Shown here in pieces: positions 13,967-23,374 of a DNA stretch of 23,374 nt; the stretch's first letter is position 1, and each line of letters begins with the position of its first letter. The translations under genes were made by a program, and so were the position numbers. Under the pieces are notes generated by a model. The model had not been told where the DNA came from. It was given only the letters and a program-made list of their open reading frames with translations, and did not search any database. The DNA comes from Pararhizobium_B sp051960215 (lineage in GTDB: Bacteria > Pseudomonadota > Alphaproteobacteria > Rhizobiales > Rhizobiaceae): contig JBQCEN010000021.1 in the NCBI GenBank assembly GCA_051960215.1, positions 1 to 23,374 of the forward strand, in the 5' to 3' direction.

Positions 13967-14667
13967 GCTTCCGCGCCAGCGTGCTGACGCTCTATCCGGA
14001 GATGTTCCCGGGCCATCTCGGCCTGTCTCTCGCCGGCAAGGCGCTCGTGCGGGGGGACTGGTCGCTCGACACCCTCCAGATCCGCGATTTCGCCGAGGAC
14101 CGGCACCGGACCGTCGACGATACGCCGGCCGGCGGCGGCGCCGGCATGGTGCTGAAACCCGACATCCTGGCGCGGGCGATCGATGCCGCGTCGCCGGCCG
14201 ACGATCCCCGGCCGCGGCTGCTGATGAGCCCGCGCGGGAAGCCGCTCGACCAGGCCTTCGTGCGCTCGCTTGCCGCCGGGCCCGGCGTCGTCGTCGTCTG
14301 CGGCCGCTTCGAGGGGGTCGACCAGCGCGTCATCGAGGCGCGCGATCTCAGGGAGGTCTCCGTCGGGGACTACATCCTTTCGGGCGGGGAGCCTGCGGCG
14401 CTCGTGCTCCTCGATGCCGTCGTGCGCCTGCTGCCGGGCGTGATGGGAAATGCCGAATCCGGCATCCACGAGAGCTTCGAGTCCGGCGTCCTCGAATATC
14501 CGCACTACACGCGGCCGCAGGACTTCGAGGGCGTGGCGATCCCGGCGGTGCTCACCTCCGGGAACCATGCGGCGATCGACCGCTGGCGCCGCGAGGAGGC
14601 CCAGAAGCTGACCCGGCAGCGCCGGCCGGACCTGATGGCGGCGAAAAAAGAGCCCCCGGGCGCGTGA
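13963..14667 (+). CDS. trmD: tRNA (guanine37-N1)-methyltransferase
   Basis: TrmD makes m1G37 in tRNAs reading CNN and GGG codons and prevents +1 frameshifting. The 234-residue product has the SPOUT knot features: FRASVLTLYPEMFPG at 3-17, TPAGGGAGMVLKPD near 54-67, CGRFEGVDQRV near 113-123, SVGDYILSGGEPAAL and LLPGVMGN. The start is GTG at 13963, overlapping the rimM stop by three bases; no ATG gives a full-length protein. The gene order rpsP-rimM-trmD-rplS is the classic one in bacteria. Confidence 0.97.
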   Translation: MSFRASVLTLYPEMFPGHLGLSLAGKALVRGDWSLDTLQIRDFAEDRHRTVDDTPAGGGAGMVLKPDILARAIDAASPADDPRPRLLMSPRGKPLDQAFVRSLAAGPGVVVVCGRFEGVDQRVIEARDLREVSVGDYILSGGEPAALVLLDAVVRLLPGVMGNAESGIHESFESGVLEYPHYTRPQDFEGVAIPAVLTSGNHAAIDRWRREEAQKLTRQRRPDLMAAKKEPPGA

Positions 14668-14701
14668 CAAAGCCGCCGCGATCGTGTATCGCACGCGCCA
14701 T

Positions 14702-14836
14702 CGAGCTTCGGGCTCGCGCCGCTCGACGGCAAACCACCAAGCAATGAATGGTGAATCCGCTCCTGCCGCAACGGCATAGCCTCAGGTTGAAACTGGCGAG
14801 GCGATCCGCGAGCGCTCTGACCGTTCGAGAAGAACG
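14702..14836 (+). promoter_or_regulatory. Structured leader before rplS
   Basis: The 183-base trmD-rplS gap holds three perfect 5-bp hairpins in a row: CGAGC/GCTCG (14702-14716), TGCCG/CGGCA (14764-14776) and CGTTC/GAACG (14822-14836). The last ends two bases before GAAAGG, the probable ribosome-binding site. No clear promoter or terminator is seen in the gap. Confidence 0.3.
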
Positions 14837-14850
14837 AAAGGTTTGAGACC

Positions 14851-15357
14851 ATGGATCTGATCCGTGAACTGGAGGCCGAGCAGGCCGCGAAGATCGAAGC
14901 CAAGCGCCAGATTCCCGAATTTTCCGCCGGCGACACCGTGCGCGTGCTCGTCCGCGTGACGGAAGGCACCCGCACCCGCGTCCAGGCCTATGAGGGCGTC
15001 TGCATCGGACGTTCGGGCGGCGGGCTCAACGAGAGCTTCACCGTGCGCAAGATCTCCTACGGCGAGGGCGTCGAGCGCGTCTTCCCGGTCTATTCGCCGA
15101 TCGTCGAGGGCGTCGAGGTCATCCGCCGCGGCAAGGTGCGCCGGGCGAAGCTCTATTACCTGCGCCAGCGGCGCGACAAGTCGGCCCGTATCGTCGAGGA
15201 TACCGGCGTGCGCGCCCGCAAGCTGAACGACGCCGAGCGCAAGGCCGCCGCCGACGAGCGCGCCCGCCTGGAGGCCGAGAAGGTCGCCGCAGCCCAAGCG
15301 CTCGCCGCCGAGAAGGCCGCGCAGGAAGCCGCCGAGAAGGGCGAGGCCGCGGAGTAA
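14851..15357 (+). CDS. rplS: 50S ribosomal protein L19
   Basis: L19 lies at the 30S-50S interface. The 168-residue product has the full family core: MDLIRELEAEQ start, FSAGDTVRVLVRVTEGTRTRVQ (30-51, read as two blocks), YEGVCIGRSGGGLNESFTVRK, GVERVFPVYSP and RRGKVRRAKLYYLR. It is longer than the roughly 115 residues of E. coli L19; residues after about 125 form an Ala/Glu/Lys/Arg-rich helix, as is usual in Hyphomicrobiales. ATG 14851 has GAAAGG upstream. It is the last gene of the ribosomal block on this strand. Confidence 0.97.
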   Translation: MDLIRELEAEQAAKIEAKRQIPEFSAGDTVRVLVRVTEGTRTRVQAYEGVCIGRSGGGLNESFTVRKISYGEGVERVFPVYSPIVEGVEVIRRGKVRRAKLYYLRQRRDKSARIVEDTGVRARKLNDAERKAAADERARLEAEKVAAAQALAAEKAAQEAAEKGEAAE

Positions 15358-15371
15358 GCTGCGGCAGGGGG

Positions 15372-15416
15372 AGGCCCGAGGCGCCGTTTCCCTCTCTGTC
15401 TCGGGCCTTGCCCGAG
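15372..15416 (+). repeat. Overlapping inverted repeats downstream of rplS, candidate terminator
   Basis: AGGCCCGAG (15372-15380) pairs with CTCGGGCCT (15400-15408) as a 9-bp stem. Alternatively CTCGGGC (15400-15406) pairs with GCCCGAG (15410-15416) around CTT. The T tract is only two bases, so termination is uncertain. The rest of the gap to 15556 is pyrimidine/purine-skewed and holds an imperfect CCTCTCCCCAC/GTGGGGCGAGG dyad (about 15420-15445). Confidence 0.4.
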
Positions 15417-15556
15417 CCACCTCTCCCCACTGGCGTGGGGCGAGGACCCGGCTGCGGTGCTCGACGCCGTTCCTCGCTCCCATGAGAGTGGCGGAGAGGG
15501 GGCAGCGCGTCCGCAGGTCGGCGCCTGCCGTTCTTCCGCCTCTTCCTTCCTATCTT

Positions 15557-16420
15557 TCAAAGCTTCGCCAGCATACGGTCGATCACCTCGGGCATCCGGC
15601 GGGCCTCGGTCGCGGAGCCGCGGACGAGGCCGTCGAAGTGCTGGCCGAGAGCCTGGATCTGGCGGCGCTGGCGGAAGGCCATGTGCATCTGGCCGACATA
15701 GATCGAGGCGACGAGCGGGCCGAAGATCGTCAGCGGCGCCGAATAGAGCACCTTCCGGTCGAAGAGATAGAGCCGGAGCGAGGGATAGAGCTCGTGGCAG
15801 ATGTCGCGCAGCCGCACCAGCTGGTCGCGGCGCACCGACCGGTCGAGCCCCTCCCAGTAGCCGTGGCCGGCGGCGAAGTTCTCAAGCTCGTCGGCGGGCA
15901 TCGCGATCTCGTAGTCCGTGTCCGGGGAGCGCAGGTAGTCGAGCTTGTCGCGCATGTCGGCGATCGCCTGCTCCGACGTGCGGCCCATCGACTGGCTGTA
16001 TTCGAACTCCAGCACCGGCTCGGACTTGAGGAGGTCCGGCATCGTCGCCGGCACGTGGCGGATCTTGTAGCCGCGTGCCTCCTGGTGCCAGCGGAAGATC
16101 TGCTCGTCAGAGGGGGAACGCGCGGCTTCCGTCATCTCCATCGTTGCCGAGACGATGTCGGCGGACCGTTCCGGCCGTTCCGTCAGGCCGAGGAGCCAGT
16201 CGGAGGAGACGTTCAGCGCGGCGGCGCATTCCGCCGCGAAATGAGCGTTCGGCAGCCGCGCGTCGTCGGTGCCGAGGAGCAGAGAGACGGTGGAGCGGTC
16301 GGCGCCGATCTGGCGCGAAAGCTCGCTCTTCGTCATGGCACTGCGGTTCATCGCCTCGGCGAGGCGGCGCTGGAAAAGCTGGGCGCGCTCGGGCTTCTTC
16401 ATCTTGACAAAATCCGGCAT
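15557..16420 (-). CDS. Helix-turn-helix (XRE-type) transcriptional regulator
   Basis: A 287-residue protein with an N-terminal XRE-type helix-turn-helix at about 28-50 (MTKSELSRQIGADRSTVSLL) and a segment AALNVSSDWLLGLT (68-81) that is typical of phage-repressor-like regulators. The C-terminal two thirds (about 95-287) match no domain I can name; they contain EQIFRWHQEARGYKIRHVPA and an acidic SPDTDYEIAMPADE stretch. The frame is open upstream to 16669, but ATG 16420 (MPDFVKMKKPER) gives the sensible N-terminus; a second ATG lies at 16402. No Shine-Dalgarno sequence precedes either. It is divergent from an ABC exporter and may control it, which is inference from position. Confidence 0.8.
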   Translation of the reverse strand: MPDFVKMKKPERAQLFQRRLAEAMNRSAMTKSELSRQIGADRSTVSLLLGTDDARLPNAHFAAECAAALNVSSDWLLGLTERPERSADIVSATMEMTEAARSPSDEQIFRWHQEARGYKIRHVPATMPDLLKSEPVLEFEYSQSMGRTSEQAIADMRDKLDYLRSPDTDYEIAMPADELENFAAGHGYWEGLDRSVRRDQLVRLRDICHELYPSLRLYLFDRKVLYSAPLTIFGPLVASIYVGQMHMAFRQRRQIQALGQHFDGLVRGSATEARRMPEVIDRMLAKL

Positions 16421-16541
16421 CTGTTTTCGGAATTCAAGATGCTGCGCGTCCCTGCCGATCCTGCCATATCTCAACGGGCCCTGTCCGATGTCCAATCTGC
16501 AGACGACGGGGTGGCGCGCCCCTCGCTTTTCGATCCCAGCC

Positions 16542-16571
16542 TTGAAGGCCATTCGCCGCCGCCCATATGGC
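16542..16571 (+). promoter_or_regulatory. Weak candidate promoter for the ABC exporter genes
   Basis: TTGAAG (16542-16547) is followed after 18 bases by TATGGC (16566-16571), or after 16 by CATATG. It lies in the 229-base divergent region between the HTH regulator and the ATPase gene, about 80 bases before the ATG. Confidence 0.25.
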
Positions 16572-16649
16572 CGACGACGCAACCCTTCAAACGCTTCTTC
16601 CGCCGCTTCGTTTCCGCCGGCCCGTCCCTTTCCTCGTGAGCGCGCTCGA

Positions 16650-17572
16650 ATGGACCCCGTGATTTCCATCTCCAGCCTGTCGAAAACCTACGCGACAGGT
16701 TTCCAGGCGCTGAAGAGCGTGACGCTCGACATCCGGAAGGGTGAAATCTTCGCGCTGCTCGGCCCGAACGGAGCCGGCAAGACGACGCTGATCTCGATCG
16801 TCTGCGGCCTTGTCAACCCGTCGTCCGGGCGCGTCACGGTCGCCGGACACGATATCCAGACCGACTACCGCAGGACCCGCTCGATCATCGGCCTCGTGCC
16901 GCAGGAACTGACGACGGATACGTTCGAGACCGTCTGGGCGACGACGAGCTTCAGCCGCGGGCTCTTCGGCAAGGCGAAGAACCCGGCGCATATCGAGCGG
17001 GTGCTCTCCGACCTGTCGCTCCTCGACCGGCGGGACAACAAGATCATGACGCTGTCGGGCGGCATGAAGCGGCGCGTGATGATCGCCAAGGCGCTGGCGC
17101 ACGAGCCCGAGGTGCTCTTCCTCGACGAGCCGACGGCGGGCGTCGACGTCGAATTGCGCAAGGGCATGTGGGACGTCGTGCGGCGGCTGCGCGACGAAGG
17201 CGTCACCATCATCCTCACCACCCACTACATCGAGGAAGCCGAGGAGATTGCCGATCGCATCGGCATCATCAACAGGGGCGAGCTGATCCTCGTCGAGGAG
17301 AAGACGTCGCTGATGAAGAAGCTCGGCGAGAAGCGGTTGACCATCGAGCTGCAGCAGCCGCTGGCGACGATTCCCGAAAGCCTCGCGGCAGACGGACTGG
17401 CGCTCGCCGACGACGGCGGGAGCCTCGTCTACACCTACGACGCCACCAGCGAGCGCACCGGGATCGGCCAGCTCGTCGCCGATCTCAATCGCGCCGATAT
17501 CCGCGTCAAGGACCTGAGGACGACGCAGAGCTCGCTCGAGGACATCTTCGTCCGCCTGGTGAGGGAAGGCCG

Positions 17573-17576
<4 letters not shown>
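16650..17576 (+). CDS. ABC-2 type exporter, ATP-binding subunit
   Basis: A 308-residue ABC ATPase. Walker A GPNGAGKTT is at 38-46, the signature LSGGM at 135-139, Walker B VLFLDEP at 155-161 and the switch histidine at 192 (TTHYIEEAEE). The C-terminal region (about 220-308) is the extension seen in DrrA/CcmA-like and YadG-like ATPases, ending with SSLEDIFVRLV. It is paired with the permease that follows, with an ATGA overlap, so the two are one operon and one exporter. The ATG at 16650 gives the normal MDPVISISSLSKTY start; the ribosome-binding site is weak. The substrate is unknown; YadGH-type, polysaccharide and drug exporters all share this architecture. Confidence 0.93.
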
Positions 17577-18334
<758 letters not shown>

Positions 18335-18353
18335 GCAGACCTCGGATACGCTC

Positions 18354-18977
18354 TCAGCCCTTGGCGAGCGCCTTCTTCACCGCCGGCATCAGGTCGTTCG
18401 CGATCGACTCGGGCGTGTAGGGGCCGACGTGCTTGTAGAGGATCGTGCCGTCGGCGGAGACGAGATAGGTCTCCGGTACGCCGTAGACGCCCCAGTCGAT
18501 GCCCACGGTTCCGCTGCGATCGGCGCCGACGGCGGCGAAGGGGTTGCCGAGGGTCTCGAGGAAGCGGCGGGCGTTCTCCGGCTTGTCCTTGTAGTTGATG
18601 CCGACGAGGCGGAAGCGGTCGTCCTTCGCGAGCTGCATCAGCTGCGGCTGCTCGTCCCGGCAGGGCACGCACCACGAGGCCCAGACATTGACGAGCGTCA
18701 GCCGGCCCTTAAGGTCGGCGGTGCTCAAGCCCGGCACGGGCTTGCCGTCCTTCGTCAGGCCGGCGATCGGCGGCAGGTCGAACCCGGGCGCCGGCTTGCC
18801 GATCAGCGCGGAGGGGACGAGGCTCGCATCCTCGCCCGACATGAGTTGCGAATAGAAGACGGCGATCAGGCCGGCGAAGAGGACGAGCGGCAGCAGCGCC
18901 AGCGCGATGCGCAGGCCGCTTCGTTTCGGGCGCGCGGCGGCGGAGGCCCGGTCACCGTCGGCGTTTTCGACCGTCAC
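18354..18977 (-). CDS. ccmG: Thiol:disulfide interchange protein CcmG/DsbE (CycY)
   Basis: CcmG is a membrane-anchored periplasmic thioredoxin that reduces apocytochrome c or its chaperone before heme ligation. The 207-residue product has an N-terminal anchor (about 21-43) and the active site WASWCVPC with Cys103 and Cys106. NYKDKPENARRFL, GVYGVPETYLV (with the cis-proline) and HVGPYTPE are characteristic CcmG blocks. The start is GTG at 18977, overlapping the ccmD stop as GTGA, which implies coupled translation. It is the last ccm gene of the cluster in this window. Confidence 0.95.
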   Translation of the reverse strand: MTVENADGDRASAAARPKRSGLRIALALLPLVLFAGLIAVFYSQLMSGEDASLVPSALIGKPAPGFDLPPIAGLTKDGKPVPGLSTADLKGRLTLVNVWASWCVPCRDEQPQLMQLAKDDRFRLVGINYKDKPENARRFLETLGNPFAAVGADRSGTVGIDWGVYGVPETYLVSADGTILYKHVGPYTPESIANDLMPAVKKALAKG

Positions 18978-19159
18978 GGCCTGTTGCCCTCGCGGTCGTC
19001 GGCCTTTCCGGCGGAGCGCCGCCGCACGCCCATCGCCTCGAGTTCGGCGAGTTCGGTGCGCCGCGCCCGCTGGTCGAGGAGGATCCAGACGACGAGGGCA
19101 AGGATGGCGAGGCCTGTGATCGCATAGGAGAGGAAGACGAATTCGCCGTGCGTCATCAT
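18974..19159 (-). CDS. ccmD: Heme exporter protein CcmD
   Basis: CcmD is the small membrane protein needed to release holo-CcmE from the CcmABC complex. The 61-residue product has one membrane helix (about 8-28, FVFLSYAITGLAILALVVWI) followed by a basic segment with RARRTELAELEA, the family's pattern. Two adjacent ATGs (19159 and 19156) are possible; GGAGG lies seven bases before the first, which I chose. It lies 14 bases after ccmC and overlaps ccmG. Confidence 0.92.
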   Translation of the reverse strand: MMTHGEFVFLSYAITGLAILALVVWILLDQRARRTELAELEAMGVRRRSAGKADDREGNRP

Positions 19160-19173
19160 CGGTCGTCCTCCCG

Positions 19174-19926
19174 TCAGCGCGCCTGGCGGGCCGCCTGACG
19201 GCGCAGCGCGGCGACGCGGCGGCGCCAGATCTCGTTGCGCATCGCCATGACGTGCAGCGTGAAGAACAGGAACGTGAAGGCGAGCGCCATGACGAGGAGC
19301 GGCCACAGCAGCGACGGTGCGATCGCCGAGCCGCCGTCGGCAAAGAGGCTCGAGCCCTGGTGGAGCGTGTTCCACCAGTCGACCGAGAACTTGATGATCG
19401 GGATGTTGACGAAGCCGACGATTGTCAGGATAGCCGCGACGCGGGCCGATTTCGCCGGGTCGTCGATGGCGCGCACCAGCGCGATCAGCCCGAGATACAT
19501 GATGAAGAGCACGAGGAACGACGTCAGCCGCGCATCCCAGACCCAGTAGGTGCCCCAGGTGGGGCGGCCCCAGAGCGAGCCGGTGACGAGCGCGGTGAAG
19601 GTGAAGACGGCGCCCAAGGGGGCAGCCGCCCTGGCCGCGACATCGGCAAGCGGGTGACGCCAGACCAGCGTGCCGACGGACGATAGCGTCATCAGCGTGT
19701 AGCACATCATCGCGAGCCAGGCCGAGGGCACGTGGATATACATGATATGGACGGTCGAGCCCTGCTGGTAGTCGTCCGGCGCCGTCAGGCTCATGGGGAG
19801 GCCCACCGCGAGCAGCAGGATGGTGATGCCCCAGAGCCACGGCAGGAGCCTGCCCGCGAGCGCGAGGAAGCGCGTCGGGTTGGCAAGCCCTGTCAGGCCG
19901 CTCAGCGTCAGGGTTCCGTCGCTCAT
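19174..19926 (-). CDS. ccmC: Heme exporter protein CcmC
   Basis: CcmC binds heme and loads it onto CcmE at the periplasmic face. The 250-residue product has six membrane segments and the tryptophan-rich WWD motif WGTYWVWDARLTS at 124-136. Candidate heme-ligand histidines lie in MYIHVPSAW (His65) and in WWNTLHQGSS. The frame extends to 19962, but ATG 19926 (MSDGTLTLSG) gives the normal length. The ribosome-binding site is weak, and the gene lies 54 bases after ccmB, so it is probably read from the same message. Confidence 0.96.
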   Translation of the reverse strand: MSDGTLTLSGLTGLANPTRFLALAGRLLPWLWGITILLLAVGLPMSLTAPDDYQQGSTVHIMYIHVPSAWLAMMCYTLMTLSSVGTLVWRHPLADVAARAAAPLGAVFTFTALVTGSLWGRPTWGTYWVWDARLTSFLVLFIMYLGLIALVRAIDDPAKSARVAAILTIVGFVNIPIIKFSVDWWNTLHQGSSLFADGGSAIAPSLLWPLLVMALAFTFLFFTLHVMAMRNEIWRRRVAALRRQAARQAR

Positions 19927-19980
19927 GGCGATGTGTCTAGCCTTTCTCACCCTGCCTCGCAATCGACCGGAAGGCCGGTG

Positions 19981-20640
19981 TCAATCGGACGCGGTCTCCA
20001 GTGCGGCGGCGGCCGCAAGCGGTCCGATCACCGCAAAGAACAGCGTGATTGCGCATAAAATGAGGAAGGGCTGAAGGAAGGAAGCGCCGTCGGTCCCGGC
20101 GCCGTAGGCGGCGCTGACGCCGAAGATCAGCACCGGCACGACGAGCGGCAGGATCAGGATCGAGACGAGCAGCCCGCCGCGCGGCAGGGCGACCGCGACC
20201 GCCGCGCCGACGGCGCCGATGAAGGTGATCGCCGGCGAGCCGACCAGGAGCGTCAGCACGACGGCGCCGATCGCCGGCGGCTCCATGTTCATGAAGAGGC
20301 CAAGGAGAGGGGCTGCGACGACGAGCGGCAAGGCGGTGCCGGTCCAGTGCGCCAGGCACTTGACGAAGACCGTCAGCACCATCGGCGTCTCCTGCATGAG
20401 CATCAGGTCGAGCGACCCGTCCTCCCGGTCGCCCTGGAAGAGCCGGTCGAGGCCGAGCAGGCAGGCGAGGAGCGCGCCGAGCCACAGCATCGCCGGCCCG
20501 ATCCGCGCGAGCAGCTTCAGGTCCGGCCCGACGCCGAACGGAATGACGGCGACGACGGTCAGAAAGAACAACACCCCGACCAGCGTCCCGCCCCCGGCAC
20601 GCACGGAGAGCCTCAGGTCGCGCGCGAAGAGGGCGATCAT
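19981..20640 (-). CDS. ccmB: Heme exporter protein CcmB
   Basis: CcmB is the membrane subunit that, with ATPase CcmA, drives release of holo-CcmE. The 219-residue product is highly hydrophobic with six membrane segments. Family marks include FFLTVVAVIPFGVGPD (25-40), LDRLFQGDREDGSLD (64-78, the loop that contacts CcmA) and LPLVVPVLIFGVSA (162-175). It is separated from ccmA by 238 bases holding palindromic repeats, unusually wide for genes whose products act as one complex. Confidence 0.95.
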   Translation of the reverse strand: MIALFARDLRLSVRAGGGTLVGVLFFLTVVAVIPFGVGPDLKLLARIGPAMLWLGALLACLLGLDRLFQGDREDGSLDLMLMQETPMVLTVFVKCLAHWTGTALPLVVAAPLLGLFMNMEPPAIGAVVLTLLVGSPAITFIGAVGAAVAVALPRGGLLVSILILPLVVPVLIFGVSAAYGAGTDGASFLQPFLILCAITLFFAVIGPLAAAAALETASD

Positions 20641-20722
20641 GGCATGGCTCCGCGGAGACGTGTCATAAGCCCCTGTGCTTTACGAGGAAGACTCAGATGA
20701 GTGAGAAACGGCAGCAGCGTTT

Positions 20723-20840
20723 CGACGTCATCCCGAGGCTTATTCTCTTGGCCGTCATCCTCGGGCTTGTCCCGAGGATCTGATACTTCATCGTAAAAAC
20801 AAGCGTGTTTAGATGGTCGGGACTGGCCCGACCATGACGA
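20723..20840. repeat. Pair of inverted palindromic repeats between ccmA and ccmB
   Basis: Copy 1 (from 20753, plus strand) has a perfect 9-bp stem ATCCTCGGG/CCCGAGGAT (20757-20765, 20771-20779). Copy 2 (to 20839, minus strand) has stem ATGGTCGGG/CCCGACCAT (20813-20821, 20827-20835). Read in its own orientation each copy follows CGTCAT-NN-TCGGGC-NN-GTCCCGA-NN-ATCT. A degenerate CGTCATCCCGAGG remnant starts near 20725. This resembles RIME/REP-like elements of rhizobia. Confidence 0.75.
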
Positions 20841-20878
20841 CGGAGGCTTACGGGGGGAGATCAGGTGTTGCTGATGCC

Positions 20879-21523
20879 TCAGTCCTCCGCCTCCGCCGGT
20901 TCGGCACGGTATTCTTCCATCTCCAGTCGCTGCGCCTTCTCCAGCCCGAGCGGGCGGTGCGTCGCGGCGATGGTGATGCCGCCGTTGCGGCAGTGGTCGG
21001 CGACGAGGGTGGCGAAGAGGGCCTCGGAGGCGGCGTCGAGGGCGGCGGTGGGTTCGTCGAGGAGCCAGACGGGGCGGTGGGCGACGAGGAGCTTCGCCAT
21101 CGCCATGCGGCGTTGCTGGCCGGCGGAGAGGTAGCCGAAGGGCAGGTGGGTGATCCCGCCCAGGCCGACGGCGTCGGCGGCCTCCGTGACGGAGAGGGAC
21201 GGGCCGCCGCGCTCGCTCGCCATGAAGCTCTTCCAGAAGGCGAGGTTCTCGCGCACGGTCAATTCCCGCTTCATCGCGTTCTGGTGGCCGAGATAATGGG
21301 CGCGCTCGGCGAGCCGCTCCGGCTTGCCCGCCGAATCGAGGAGGCCGATCGTGCCCGACGCCGGCTCGATCAGGCCGGCGAGCGTGCGCAGCAGCGTCGA
21401 CTTGCCGATGCCGTTCGGGCCGGTGACGACCAGCGCCTCGCCGGCCGAAAGCGAAAAGCCGACGCCGGAGAAGATCGGCTCCATGCCGCGCCGCACGCTC
21501 AGATCGGTGGCGAAAAGCCGCAT
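20879..21523 (-). CDS. ccmA: Cytochrome c biogenesis ATP-binding protein CcmA
   Basis: CcmA is the ATPase of the CcmABCD complex. The 214-residue product has Walker A GPNGIGKST (35-43), a YLGHQNAMKRELTVRENLAFW block (76-96, the CcmA-specific GH stretch), signature LSAGQQRRMAMAKLL, Walker B WLLDEPTAALD and switch ATHRPLG. CcmA's short length and LSAGQ signature distinguish it from other ABC ATPases. ATG 21523 is the first gene start of the ccm run, divergent from acnA across 294 bases. Confidence 0.96.
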   Translation of the reverse strand: MRLFATDLSVRRGMEPIFSGVGFSLSAGEALVVTGPNGIGKSTLLRTLAGLIEPASGTIGLLDSAGKPERLAERAHYLGHQNAMKRELTVRENLAFWKSFMASERGGPSLSVTEAADAVGLGGITHLPFGYLSAGQQRRMAMAKLLVAHRPVWLLDEPTAALDAASEALFATLVADHCRNGGITIAATHRPLGLEKAQRLEMEEYRAEPAEAED

Positions 21524-21817
21524 GTCACCCCGTTTGCCGCCGGCTCGGGGGCTTCGCCCGGAGCCCTTGCGGCCGCCTTGAAAATTCAGCGAAATTGCGC
21601 CCGCCGTCTACTGGAATGCTCATACGAAATTATCTATAAGGCCGGCAAGCGCGCCAGCGGCCGGCGTGTTCCTCATCCTTGCGCCGAACATGGTCCGGAT
21701 TTTCCTCGGGCCACGGGCGGACAGCGGAAATGGCCGTACCCGCATCCTCCTGCGCATCGTCCGCGCGAAGGCGTTCGCCCGTCGGTTTCGGCTGATACGA
21801 CGAAAGCGGGACCGCCT
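21524..21817. promoter_or_regulatory. Divergent ccmA/acnA promoter region
   Basis: The 294-base gap has a relatively AT-rich island around 21582-21640 (GAAATTATCTATAAGG). TATCTA (21631-21636) or TATAAG (21635-21640) could be a plus-strand -10 for acnA, but no good -35 is placed correctly. Open frames inside it show mixed codon use and are not supported as genes. Confidence 0.3.

Positions 21818-23374
<1,557 letters not shown>

Noticed and set aside
16404..16409. Perfect TTGACA on the plus strand inside the start of the HTH regulator gene
   Set aside because: No -10 element lies at 16-19 bases; it codes for Val-Lys in the opposite gene.
20697..20783. Short frame MSEKRQQRFDV... ending LVPRI in the ccmA-ccmB gap
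   Set aside because: The end (VILGLVPRI) is the translation of the palindromic repeat, a known source of false small genes.

Overview
The window is high-GC DNA from an alphaproteobacterium, almost certainly a member of the Hyphomicrobiales (Rhizobiales). The evidence is the block ffh / chorismate mutase-like / rpsP / rimM / trmD / rplS, the block dapF-mtaB-ftsY-ispZ, and a ccmABCDG cluster divergent from acnA. I cannot name the genus from the sequence. No rRNA, tRNA, CRISPR array, insertion sequence or phage gene was seen. Most of the window is conserved chromosomal housekeeping DNA. The unusual material lies in the intergenic regions, start codons, repeats and one small accessory cluster.

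Left part (1-7562). The 3' end of a RepB/ParB-like partition gene is cut by the window edge. It is followed by a terminator and a long palindrome, and faces leuC convergently. The minus strand then carries, in order of transcription, dapF, mtaB, ftsY, ispZ/yciB, mgtC, a possible 52-residue small protein, and leuC. FtsY has an unusual tandem decapeptide repeat in its N-terminal domain.

Accessory cluster (7616-10613). A metallo-beta-lactamase-fold hydrolase of the NAPE-PLD-like type is divergent from a MarR regulator, followed by a YcaQ/AlkX-like DNA glycosylase. Two near-identical 13-bp dyads, one in the divergent promoter and one in front of the glycosylase gene, suggest one regulon under the MarR protein. 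This is the best candidate here for a small, little-described system.

Translation and ribosome block (10861-15357, plus strand). ffh, a short AroQ-type chorismate mutase homologue, rpsP, rimM, trmD and rplS. rpsP appears to start at an ATC codon. The rpsP-rimM gap holds a promoter, two hairpins and a strong terminator, so it may encode a small RNA or an attenuator. The ffh and rplS leaders are also structured.

Right part (15557-23374). A helix-turn-helix regulator is divergent from a two-gene ABC-2 type exporter. The cytochrome c maturation genes ccmA, ccmB, ccmC, ccmD and ccmG run on the minus strand; ccmA and ccmB are separated by a pair of palindromic repeats with compensatory stem changes. 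acnA starts divergently from ccmA at a GTG codon and runs off the window end.
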